A stretch of DNA of 8,952 nucleotides from JAPLKX01 sp035530195 (GTDB lineage: Bacteria; Hydrogenedentota; Hydrogenedentia; Hydrogenedentales; SLHB01). A program made the translations under genes and the position numbers. The stretch lies in NCBI GenBank assembly GCA_035530195.1, contig DATKVG010000041.1, forward strand, positions 1-8,952. Reading direction: 5' to 3'. A model generated the notes under the pieces. That model saw only the letters and a program-made list of their open reading frames with translations. It had not been told where the DNA came from and made no database searches. Positions 1 to 5,628 of the stretch are shown here, in pieces. Every line of letters starts with the position of its first letter. The first letter of the stretch is position 1.

Positions 1-101
1 TCCTTGAGATTCGCGGCGATCACAATGATGGATACATTATCTCATGGCGCCAATACGACCGTGGCCTCCACGACTTCCTAACCCCGCTGTTCCCGGATTA
101 A
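1..101 (+). CDS. C-terminal end of a probable alpha/beta hydrolase (partial, start lies upstream of the window)
   Basis: Reading in frame 3 (first full codon at position 3) gives 32 residues before a TAA at 99-101, beginning LEIRGDHNDGYI and ending DFLTPLFPD. The string GDHND followed by an aromatic-rich helix and a final FL-x-PLFP resembles the C-terminus of alpha/beta hydrolases of the BEM46/ABHD17 kind, where the catalytic histidine lies in a G-x-HND context and a short helix closes the fold. The histidine would be the catalytic-triad base. Only the last strand and helix are visible, so substrate and localisation cannot be judged. The other plus frames stop at 5-7 or give a compositionally unconvincing peptide. 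It is read in the same direction as the DUF4838 gene, 210 bp downstream. Confidence 0.55.
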   Translation, partial: LEIRGDHNDGYIISWRQYDRGLHDFLTPLFPD

Positions 102-192
102 TTGCGTTACGAGTCTCATTAGGCCGGAAAGCGCCGCTGACGAGATCATGGAACCACCTTGAAGTGGCGGGGCAGTGGGATTAGTGTAGTAG

Positions 193-232
193 CTTCACGG
201 ACGGACACGGACAAACACCGACGAACACGGAC
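193..232. repeat. Four-copy 10-nt tandem repeat, consensus RRACACGGAC
   Basis: Four adjacent 10-nt units can be read: CTTCACGGAC (193-202), GGACACGGAC (203-212), AAACACCGAC (213-222) and GAACACGGAC (223-232). The CACGGAC core is nearly invariant and the first three bases vary. The array is non-coding. Its core is one base different from the CACGGAG core of the array at 2628-2655. Confidence 0.8.
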
Positions 233-254
233 TTGCCCGGAACTCGAGCATTCA

Positions 255-290
255 TTTGTCCCAATGGTCCCAATCGTCTCAATGGTCTCA
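255..290. repeat. Four-copy 9-nt tandem repeat, consensus ATSGTCYCA
   Basis: Units are TTTGTCCCA (255-263), ATGGTCCCA (264-272), ATCGTCTCA (273-281) and ATGGTCTCA (282-290). On the opposite strand this reads TGRGACSAT. The array ends 6 bp before the Shine-Dalgarno of the DUF4838 gene, so it would lie in or just upstream of that mRNA leader. Confidence 0.8.
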
Positions 291-296
291 AGATCC

Positions 297-305
297 AAGG
301 GAGAG
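297..305 (+). promoter_or_regulatory. Ribosome binding site deciding the DUF4838 start
   Basis: AAGGGAGAG lies about 6-9 nt before the ATG at 312 and is complementary to the 16S 3' end. It favours this ATG over the upstream TTG at 159, which has no comparable site. Confidence 0.7.
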
Positions 306-311
306 CCTGGA

Positions 312-2627
312 ATGAAGATACGGCGGACGGCAGTGGCGATGTTTGTTTTCTTGCTCGCGGGTGCGGCGCATGGGGCTGTCACGCTGGTTGAGAATGGGCG
401 GGCGACGGCGGTAATTGTGGTGGGGGCGGACGCAAGCGATCAGGCGCGGGAGGCGGCGCGGGTGCTGCAGGAGTACATCGAGCGGATTAGCGGGGCGCGG
501 CTCGAGATTCAGCCGGATGCGGCCGCGGCCGGGGCGCGCATCGTGGTCGGCGGGAAGCTGGCGGAGGGGCTGCTGGGCATCGAGGGGCTGTCGGTTCTGA
601 CGCCGGCGATGAACGAGGAGCGGTTCGTACTCAAAACCGTTGGCAACGACCTCGTGCTGGCGGGTAACGAACACCCTTTTTACCGTGGCGTGGTGTACGC
701 GGCGTATGAGCTGCTCGAGCGACTGGGTTGCCGGTGGTTTTTCCCCGGGGCGTATGGGGAGGTAGTGCCGAAACGGGCGACGCTCGTGGTGGAAGATCTC
801 GACCTCGATGAGCGTCCGGATTTCCGGTTCCGGAACGTGTGGTACTCGGGTTGGATGCCGGTGGACGGTACGGACGGTGCGGATTTGGCGGCGTGGCTGG
901 ATAGGAACAAGATGACGAGCCTGAAGGACATCAGCCTGCCGGGTGACGGGACGGTGGTGCGATTGGCGCCGCCGGAAAAATACTTCGAGTCGCATCCGCA
1001 CATCTACGCAGTGGGCAAAAACGGCAAGCGGGATAAAGGGATGCTGTGCCAGACGGAGCCGGAGGCGATAAAAATCTCGGCACAAACTATCTGCGACACG
1101 TTTCAAGCAAACCCGGGGCAGTTCACGTTCGGGTTTGGCCCGCCGGACGGCCACCCGATGTGCTATTGCGGGCGGTGCCAGAAATCCAACCCGCAGTTCA
1201 GCGGGAACGGCTACGGCGAGCCGAGCCTGAGCGATGTGTGGTTCCGGTTCGCCAACGCGGTCGCCGCGGAAGTGTACAAGGTGTTTCCGGACCGGTGGGT
1301 GTTTACGAACGGTTACGCGAACCGGGTGCGCCCGCCGGAAGGGGTCGGCCCGATGAGCCCGAACCTCGGCATTCAGTTTGCCATGCTCGATACGTGCACG
1401 TTCCATTCGATCGGCGACCCGAAATGCTGGCAGCGGCTGGCGTACAAGACGATCCTCGACCGGTGGACGCGCGACCTGGGGTGCGTGTTCATCTACGACT
1501 ACGATCCGGGCAAGGCACTGGACGGCATGCCGTTCCCGATGCTGCACAACCTGTCGCGCGACCTGCCGTATTTCCGGGACCGGGGCGTATGGGGATTCTG
1601 GACGGAAGGCCAGAATTGCTGGATGGTGACGCACCTGAATTACTACGTGCGGGGCCGGCTGATGTGGGACGCGGACTCCGACGTGCGGGCGATTGTGCGC
1701 GACTATTGCGAGAAGTTTTATGGCAATGCGGCGGACGCCGTGGAAGATTACGTTTGGACGCTCGAGGATGCGGTCGACAACTGCACGATCCACGAAACGT
1801 TTGGCCGGCTGGTGCCGTGGCGGGCGATTTACGACGCGGACACGATGCAGAAGCTCGATGCGCTCATCGAGGAAGCGGCGCGGCGGGCCGGGGATGGGCC
1901 GGAGGCGTTGCACGTACGCGTGCTGGGGCTTGTGTACGCTTACGTGCGAGCCTATATGGCCATGGAAGAAGCGGCGGCGGAGGGCGATTTCAAAGGCGCA
2001 GTGGCGCAGGCCGACGAAATGCTGCGGGTGCGGGCCAAAATCGGGCAGGTGGACAATTCGCTGATCCCCGTGACGCCCGAATGGTGCAACGACGGCAGCG
2101 GCGCGCTCGAATGGCACAGAACTGTGTACCAGAGACTGGCGGAACGGATTGACGGGACGCGGGGAAACCTGGTTGGGCTGGCGCCGCGCGTGATCAGTTT
2201 CCGCAAAGACCCCGACGACATGGGCGTTTTGGAGCAATGGTACGCGGGGCCGCTGGAAGCTGAGTGGGACACGTTGGACTCGACGCTGTACTGGGAAGCG
2301 CAGGGATTGCAGGACGCGCGCGGGTATGGCTACACCGGCAACGCGTGGTACCGGGCGAGCTTTGACGTGTCGAGCGACGTCGCGGGCAAGCCGGTGATGT
2401 TGACTATTGGCGGCATCTACAGCGATACGCTTTGGATTTGGGTAAACGGCTTCCTGGTAGATCAGCGGCAGCGGCAGAGCACGAAAGCGCCGTTCGATGT
2501 GGACGTGACGGCGCACGTCAAGCCGGGCGAGAAAAACGACGTGGCCATATTGCTCGAAACGCTGACGCCGGATAGAAACGCCCGCGGCGGGCTGCACCGG
2601 CGGGTGTTCCTGTGGAGCCGGAAGTAA
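312..2627 (+). CDS. Secreted DUF4838-domain protein, GH67-like N-terminus, putative glycoside-hydrolase relative
   Basis: 771 residues from the ATG at 312, chosen because AAGGGAG precedes it and a signal peptide follows (MKIRR, hydrophobic TAVAMFVFLLAGA, likely cleavage near AHG-A at 19-22). Residues ~22-170 resemble the alpha-glucuronidase (GH67) N-terminal domain found before DUF4838: a helix over RVLQEYIERISGA, then RIVVGG, a strand-loop FVLKTVGNDLVLAGNE, and the landmark helix VYAAYELLERLGCRWFFPG. Residues ~175-560 fit DUF4838, including a Cys cluster C284-Y-C286-G-R-C289 that is typical of that family and may bind metal. Residues ~640-771 (AWYRASFDV, WVNGFLVDQ, DVTAHVKPGEKN) match the GH2-type galactose-binding jelly roll. 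The activity of DUF4838 proteins is not established; a TIM-barrel glycosidase-like role in the periplasm or outside the cell is an inference. It is probably transcribed alone or with upstream genes, as 205 bp of repeats follow it. Confidence 0.88.
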   Translation: MKIRRTAVAMFVFLLAGAAHGAVTLVENGRATAVIVVGADASDQAREAARVLQEYIERISGARLEIQPDAAAAGARIVVGGKLAEGLLGIEGLSVLTPAMNEERFVLKTVGNDLVLAGNEHPFYRGVVYAAYELLERLGCRWFFPGAYGEVVPKRATLVVEDLDLDERPDFRFRNVWYSGWMPVDGTDGADLAAWLDRNKMTSLKDISLPGDGTVVRLAPPEKYFESHPHIYAVGKNGKRDKGMLCQTEPEAIKISAQTICDTFQANPGQFTFGFGPPDGHPMCYCGRCQKSNPQFSGNGYGEPSLSDVWFRFANAVAAEVYKVFPDRWVFTNGYANRVRPPEGVGPMSPNLGIQFAMLDTCTFHSIGDPKCWQRLAYKTILDRWTRDLGCVFIYDYDPGKALDGMPFPMLHNLSRDLPYFRDRGVWGFWTEGQNCWMVTHLNYYVRGRLMWDADSDVRAIVRDYCEKFYGNAADAVEDYVWTLEDAVDNCTIHETFGRLVPWRAIYDADTMQKLDALIEEAARRAGDGPEALHVRVLGLVYAYVRAYMAMEEAAAEGDFKGAVAQADEMLRVRAKIGQVDNSLIPVTPEWCNDGSGALEWHRTVYQRLAERIDGTRGNLVGLAPRVISFRKDPDDMGVLEQWYAGPLEAEWDTLDSTLYWEAQGLQDARGYGYTGNAWYRASFDVSSDVAGKPVMLTIGGIYSDTLWIWVNGFLVDQRQRQSTKAPFDVDVTAHVKPGEKNDVAILLETLTPDRNARGGLHRRVFLWSRK

Positions 2628-2655
2628 ACCACGGAGGTCACGGAGACCACGGAGG
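2628..2655. repeat. Three-copy 9-nt tandem repeat, consensus RYCACGGAG
   Basis: ACCACGGAG (2628-2636), GTCACGGAG (2637-2645) and ACCACGGAG (2646-2654) follow the stop codon of the DUF4838 gene without a gap. Similar CACGGAG-type strings occur between genes of many uncultured bacteria, as far as I recall; their role is unknown. The core is one base from that of the array at 193-232. Confidence 0.8.
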
Positions 2656-2707
2656 GACGACGAGCGGATGCGGGGGCAAAATAACAGGGAAGGGCGGCAA
2701 GTAAGAG

Positions 2708-2740
2708 ATCGGACGGATCGGTCGGATCGGTCGGATCGGG
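2708..2740. repeat. Tandem repeat of 9 nt, consensus ATCGGWCGG, 3.7 copies
   Basis: ATCGGACGG (2708-2716), ATCGGTCGG (2717-2725), ATCGGTCGG (2726-2734) and a partial ATCGGG (2735-2740). It is near-perfect and distinct in sequence from the array 50 bp upstream, though it has the same 9-nt period. It lies 25 bp upstream of the candidate -35 for the ThuA-like gene. Confidence 0.85.
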
Positions 2741-2764
2741 CTTATAAAGAAAAGCTAGACTGGC

Positions 2765-2793
2765 TTGTGTTTCATGGGGCCTTTCCTTATCAT
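2765..2793 (+). promoter_or_regulatory. Candidate sigma70-like promoter for the ThuA-like gene
   Basis: TTGTGT (2765-2770), a 17-nt spacer, then TATCAT (2788-2793, five of six matches to TATAAT). Transcription would start near 2800, giving a leader of roughly 33 nt with the ribosome site GGGAGG. The -35 keeps only the TTG. Alignment by eye only. Confidence 0.35.
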
Positions 2794-2832
2794 CCTGTTA
2801 CCGCGGTATGAGGCATGGGAGGTTTTACTGAG

Positions 2833-3621
2833 ATGAAAGCAGGCAGGAAGCTAGGATTGTTGGTGGTTTCGGTTTTGGCGGCGTCGGTGATGCTGACGTC
2901 GTGCGTAACGGTGGTGGCCGTGGGGGGCACAAAGTTGAAAAGCTGCGACGACAATAAGAAGTGCGTGGTGGTGTGGTCGGAACGGACCGCGCCGAAGAAC
3001 GTCTACCCGAACGACATTAACGGGGCGATTGCCGAGGGCCTGAAGTCGCTCGACGGCTGGGAAGTGGTCACCGCGGACATTACCCAGCCCGACCAGGGGT
3101 TGCCGGACGAACTGCTGGACCGGGCGGACGTCCTGATCTGGTGGGGGCACAAGAAACACAATTTGGTGAAGAACGAGTTGGTCGCGAAGATTGTGAAGCG
3201 GGTGAAAGAGGATGGGATGGGCTTCATCGCGCTGCATTCGTCGCATTTTGCGAAGCCGAACAAGGCGCTGATGGGCACAGCCTGCTCGTGGGGCGCGTAC
3301 GTAGCGGATGCCAAGACGCTCGAAGTCACCGTGATGCAGCCCGACCATCCGATTGCGAAGGGCATAAGCGACTTTATCGTGGCGCATGAGGAGCGGTACA
3401 GCGATCCGTACGCCGTGCCGGAACCGGAGGCCGTCGTGTTCGAGGGCGTGCACACGCTGAACGACGGCGGCAGGGACCCGTCGCAGGTCGGCCTGTGTTG
3501 GACTATCGGCAACGGCCGGTTTTTCTATTTCCAGGCCGGGCACGAAACCAACCCGGTTTTCTACGACAAGAACGTCCAGCAGATCATGCGCAACGCGGTT
3601 GTGTGGGCGGCCGGGAACTGA
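2833..3621 (+). CDS. ThuA-like (trehalose-utilisation family) lipoprotein
   Basis: 262 residues from the ATG at 2833. An in-frame ATG at 2815 exists, but GGGAGG (2817-2822) overlaps it and sits 10 nt before 2833, and the protein from 2833 has a textbook lipoprotein signal: MKAGRK, a hydrophobic stretch, then lipobox L21-T22-S23-C24. The rest fits the ThuA-like domain, a class I glutamine-amidotransferase-like flavodoxin fold: a strand VVVWSE, N-terminal helix INGAIAEGLKSL, DVLIWWGH (W103-W104-G105-H106), FIALHSSHF (131-139), the AHEERYSDPY loop (184-193), FFYFQAGHE (H237) and the final helix QIMRNAVVWAA. Length is typical of single-domain ThuA proteins. The family is tied genetically to sugar uptake or use in rhizobia, and its members abound in secreted sugar-degrading loci of the PVC group; the exact reaction is unknown. 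Lipid anchoring places it at the inner or outer membrane. FmdB follows after 42 bp, possibly in one transcript. Confidence 0.88.
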   Translation: MKAGRKLGLLVVSVLAASVMLTSCVTVVAVGGTKLKSCDDNKKCVVVWSERTAPKNVYPNDINGAIAEGLKSLDGWEVVTADITQPDQGLPDELLDRADVLIWWGHKKHNLVKNELVAKIVKRVKEDGMGFIALHSSHFAKPNKALMGTACSWGAYVADAKTLEVTVMQPDHPIAKGISDFIVAHEERYSDPYAVPEPEAVVFEGVHTLNDGGRDPSQVGLCWTIGNGRFFYFQAGHETNPVFYDKNVQQIMRNAVVWAAGN

Positions 3622-3663
3622 AGGTTTACTTCTGGTAGGATCGTAAGAACTTGGTTTTGACTC

Positions 3664-3879
3664 ATGCCGTTGTTCACATACATTTGCGAGAATTGCCGGA
3701 AATCGAGCGAACTGCTGGTTCGATCCTCCGACACGCCGTCTTGCCCTCATTGCGGGAAGCAAACGCTGGTCAAACAGGCCAGCGCCATCCTGCCAAAAGC
3801 CGGCAATAGGCGGCCCGCAGGCGCCTTGCCCCCCAGTTGCGAGTCGTGTGCCAGCCGCGGGTCTTGCCCGAACCTGTAG
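3664..3879 (+). CDS. FmdB-type zinc-ribbon protein with an extra C-terminal cysteine cluster
   Basis: 71 residues beginning MPLFTYICENC, the near-invariant opening of the FmdB / CxxC_CxxC_SSSS zinc-ribbon family (usually MPxYxYxCxxC). C8-x2-C11 and C27-P-H-C30-G form a four-cysteine knuckle expected to bind zinc. A third set, C59-x2-C62-x5-C68, lies at the end after a basic, proline-rich linker (GNRRPAG); many FmdB proteins also have Cys-rich tails. FmdB was described as a putative regulator of amidase/formamidase genes, but for most members the role is unknown; this one has no signal peptide and should be cytoplasmic, unlike its neighbours. No good Shine-Dalgarno precedes the ATG (nearest purine run is AGGA at 3637-3640, 23 nt upstream), so translation may be weak. 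The start is fixed by the conserved N-terminus. Confidence 0.85.
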   Translation: MPLFTYICENCRKSSELLVRSSDTPSCPHCGKQTLVKQASAILPKAGNRRPAGALPPSCESCASRGSCPNL

Positions 3880-4023
3880 CTGTTGAAACCGCAATCGGGG
3901 GGATCGTAAACGAGGACGTAAGGCAGAAGCCGCCGTGGAAGGGCCAACAGGACCTGTAACGGGGGTTTCAATTCAAGAGTTCGCGCGTATATGCTGTTTG
4001 CGCAGGAAACGGGGAGAGGCGTA
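3880..4023. other. Short intergenic region upstream of the PHP gene
   Basis: This 144-bp gap has an 8-bp inverted repeat TTGAAACC (3883-3890) / GGTTTCAA (3964-3971), a small odd palindrome ACAGGACCTGT (3947-3957) and a possible -10 TATATG (3988-3993) with a poor -35. The Shine-Dalgarno GGGGAGAGG (4011-4019) belongs to the ATG at 4024. The nonamer GGATCGTAA at 3901-3909 also occurs at 3638-3646 before the FmdB gene. Confidence 0.45.
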
Positions 4024-5628
4024 ATGGCTATTCTAAGTTGGGTGGTGGGCTTGGTTGTGCTTGTCGGAACGGCGGGAGTAGATCAGGCGCTGGTCCGGCG
4101 TGAGATGGAGGAAGTGATTGCGTCGCTGGATTTGGGCGCGTACGAGAAGTCCGTGGATGTCCCGGAGCAGATCGTGCTGGCCTACGAATGGGCGCAGGGG
4201 CGGGCGCCCGATCCGGTCGAGTTCCACACCCTGCTGGGAATGTGGGCGGAACTAAACCTGAAACCGAGCGACCTGTTGTCGTTTGCTATCCGCGGAAACG
4301 AGCCGGCGATCACGTGGGAGATGTGCGCGGAGTTTGTCGCGCGCAAAACCGCCCGGCCGCAGCCGTGCGCGCGGACGAAGGCGTTGGCGGCGGCGCTTTT
4401 GAATACGCCGCCGGAAAAAGACGGGGGCGTAAGTCCTGCGAAATCATCGGTGGGACGGGCGGCGGTGAAAAGCGAGCCGGGAGTCGCGTACAACACGTAT
4501 TTTGGCTATTTTCACGCTCACTCGAAATTGTCGGACGGAGAAGGAAGCCCGGACGAGGCGTACGCGGCGGCACGTGATGCGGGCCTCGACTTTTTCGCGC
4601 TGACGGATCACGGGGAACTGCTGTTGATATGGCCGTGGGAGGACAAGTGGGAACAGGAGCGCTCGGCGGCGGACCGGGCGGATGCGCCGGGCGAGTACGC
4701 GGCGCTGTGGGGGTTTGAATGGAGCAGCCCGTTGTACGGCCACGTGACGGTCGTGAACAGCGAAGACTATACGGACTGTCTGTCGACGTTCTGCCTGGTT
4801 CACTTGTACGATTGGCTGGCAGATCGGCCGGACGCGTTCGCTGAGTTTAACCACCCCGGCTGTTTCGACTACGCAATAGCCGATTTGCTGCATTTCCGCC
4901 TGTTCGACCAGGCGGTCAACCAGATGGTCGGGGTCGAGTGCTGGAACGGGGACGACGGATTCGACCGGTACTATTACGGAGGCAACTGGGACGGGCCGGA
5001 AAGCTACCTGGACCGGGCCAATCTGAACGGCTGGCGCGTCGGCGCACTGGGCGGGGAGGACAACCACAGGGCCGACTGGGGCCGGATGGGGCGGTTCAGG
5101 ACCGGCGTGCTGGCGACGGAACTGACGCGCGAGGCGATCGCCGAGGCGTACATGAGCCGGCGATTCTACGCCACGGAAGACGACAACCTTTGCCTCGATT
5201 TCCGGTGCGGCGGCTATCCGATGGGTTCGATGCTGGACGATGAGGCGCGCGTATTCGAGGTCCGGGCGTCCGACCGGGACGGGGAGGCGTTCGAGGAGGT
5301 GCGCCTGTACCGGAACGGGCAGTTGGTCGAGTCGCGGCCGGTGACGGGTGGAGATGTTGTTGAGGTGTTCGAAGACGGGTCGACAGAGAACGCCTACTAC
5401 TACGTGATACTGAAACAGGCCGACGACAGCGACGCGAACGGGCGCAATGACGAGGCGATTTCGTCGCCCATCTGGTTTGGAGACCTCGATGGCGCGAAGA
5501 GCGGCTGTTATAGCCCGCTGTTCAAAGAGCAGCAAGCTTCCGCGGGTTGGAGCGATCTGGCGGTGCTGTTGCTGGCCGCGGGCGCGCTGATGAAAACTAA
5601 TAGGACCTATAAAAAGCGGATGGAATAG
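4024..5628 (+). CDS. Exported PHP-domain metallohydrolase with a C-terminal membrane/basic tail
   Basis: 534 residues from the ATG at 4024, chosen because GGGGAGAGG ends 4 nt upstream; the in-frame ATG at 3991 lacks a ribosome site and overlaps a -10-like TATATG. A hydrophobic N-terminus (ILSWVVGLVVLVGTAG) suggests export, though its n-region lacks a positive charge. Residues ~20-105 form a helical domain of unclear kinship. Residues ~158-390 are a PHP domain: H164-A-H166, T194-D195-H196-G-E198, E232 in GFEWS with H240, N276-H277-P-G, and D346-N-H348 in GGEDNH. These are the usual metal-ligand positions of a three-metal phosphoesterase-like site; CehA/McbA-type relatives cleave esters, and other PHP proteins cleave phosphoesters. 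Residues ~395-490 look like an Ig-like sandwich (VRLYRNGQLVES). The final 29 residues hold GWSDLAVLLLAAGALM followed by KTNRTYKKR, like a PEP-CTERM-type tail. Substrate unknown. Its last 22 bp overlap the convergent gene. Confidence 0.85.
   Translation: MAILSWVVGLVVLVGTAGVDQALVRREMEEVIASLDLGAYEKSVDVPEQIVLAYEWAQGRAPDPVEFHTLLGMWAELNLKPSDLLSFAIRGNEPAITWEMCAEFVARKTARPQPCARTKALAAALLNTPPEKDGGVSPAKSSVGRAAVKSEPGVAYNTYFGYFHAHSKLSDGEGSPDEAYAAARDAGLDFFALTDHGELLLIWPWEDKWEQERSAADRADAPGEYAALWGFEWSSPLYGHVTVVNSEDYTDCLSTFCLVHLYDWLADRPDAFAEFNHPGCFDYAIADLLHFRLFDQAVNQMVGVECWNGDDGFDRYYYGGNWDGPESYLDRANLNGWRVGALGGEDNHRADWGRMGRFRTGVLATELTREAIAEAYMSRRFYATEDDNLCLDFRCGGYPMGSMLDDEARVFEVRASDRDGEAFEEVRLYRNGQLVESRPVTGGDVVEVFEDGSTENAYYYVILKQADDSDANGRNDEAISSPIWFGDLDGAKSGCYSPLFKEQQASAGWSDLAVLLLAAGALMKTNRTYKKRME

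Larger units (their letters stand above)
102..311. other. Intergenic region with two short tandem-repeat arrays
   Basis: This 210-bp gap separates the hydrolase-like tail from the DUF4838 gene. It holds a 10-nt array (193-232) and a 9-nt array (255-290). An open frame runs through it from a TTG at 159 into the DUF4838 gene, but its translation (RTDTDKHRRTRT, then VPMVPIVSMVS) only mirrors the repeats, so I treat it as non-coding. A possible weak promoter is TTGAAG at 159-164, a 17-nt spacer and TAGTGT at 182-187; the -10 matches poorly. No clear terminator hairpin is seen after 101. Confidence 0.6.
2628..2832. other. Intergenic region with two tandem-repeat arrays and a possible promoter
   Basis: This gap between the DUF4838 stop and the ThuA-like start holds a 9-nt CACGGAG array immediately after the stop, a 9-nt ATCGGWCGG array at 2708-2740, an A/T-rich patch (TTATAAAGAAAAG, 2742-2754) and a sigma70-like promoter at 2765-2793. 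No open frame here looks coding. No terminator hairpin with a T-run is evident after 2627. Confidence 0.6.

Noticed and set aside
159..311. 51-codon N-terminal extension of the DUF4838 protein from a TTG start
   Set aside because: It translates the two tandem-repeat arrays, has no ribosome site, and would bury the signal peptide that begins at the ATG at 312.
288..2597. 769-codon open frame on the minus strand opposite the DUF4838 gene
   Set aside because: The translation is dominated by R, H, P and V with no domain pattern, while the plus strand gives a recognisable family with a signal peptide. Long antisense frames are common in GC-rich genes.
2628..2740. Tandem arrays as a CRISPR or mobile-element end
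   Set aside because: Units are 9 nt with no spacers, no terminal inverted repeats, no transposase and no target-site duplication.
3883..3971. TTGAAACC / GGTTTCAA inverted repeat, with GTTTCAAT resembling a CRISPR repeat end
   Set aside because: Only one copy of each arm, no regular spacers and no cas genes; an 8-bp match 73 bp apart can arise by chance.
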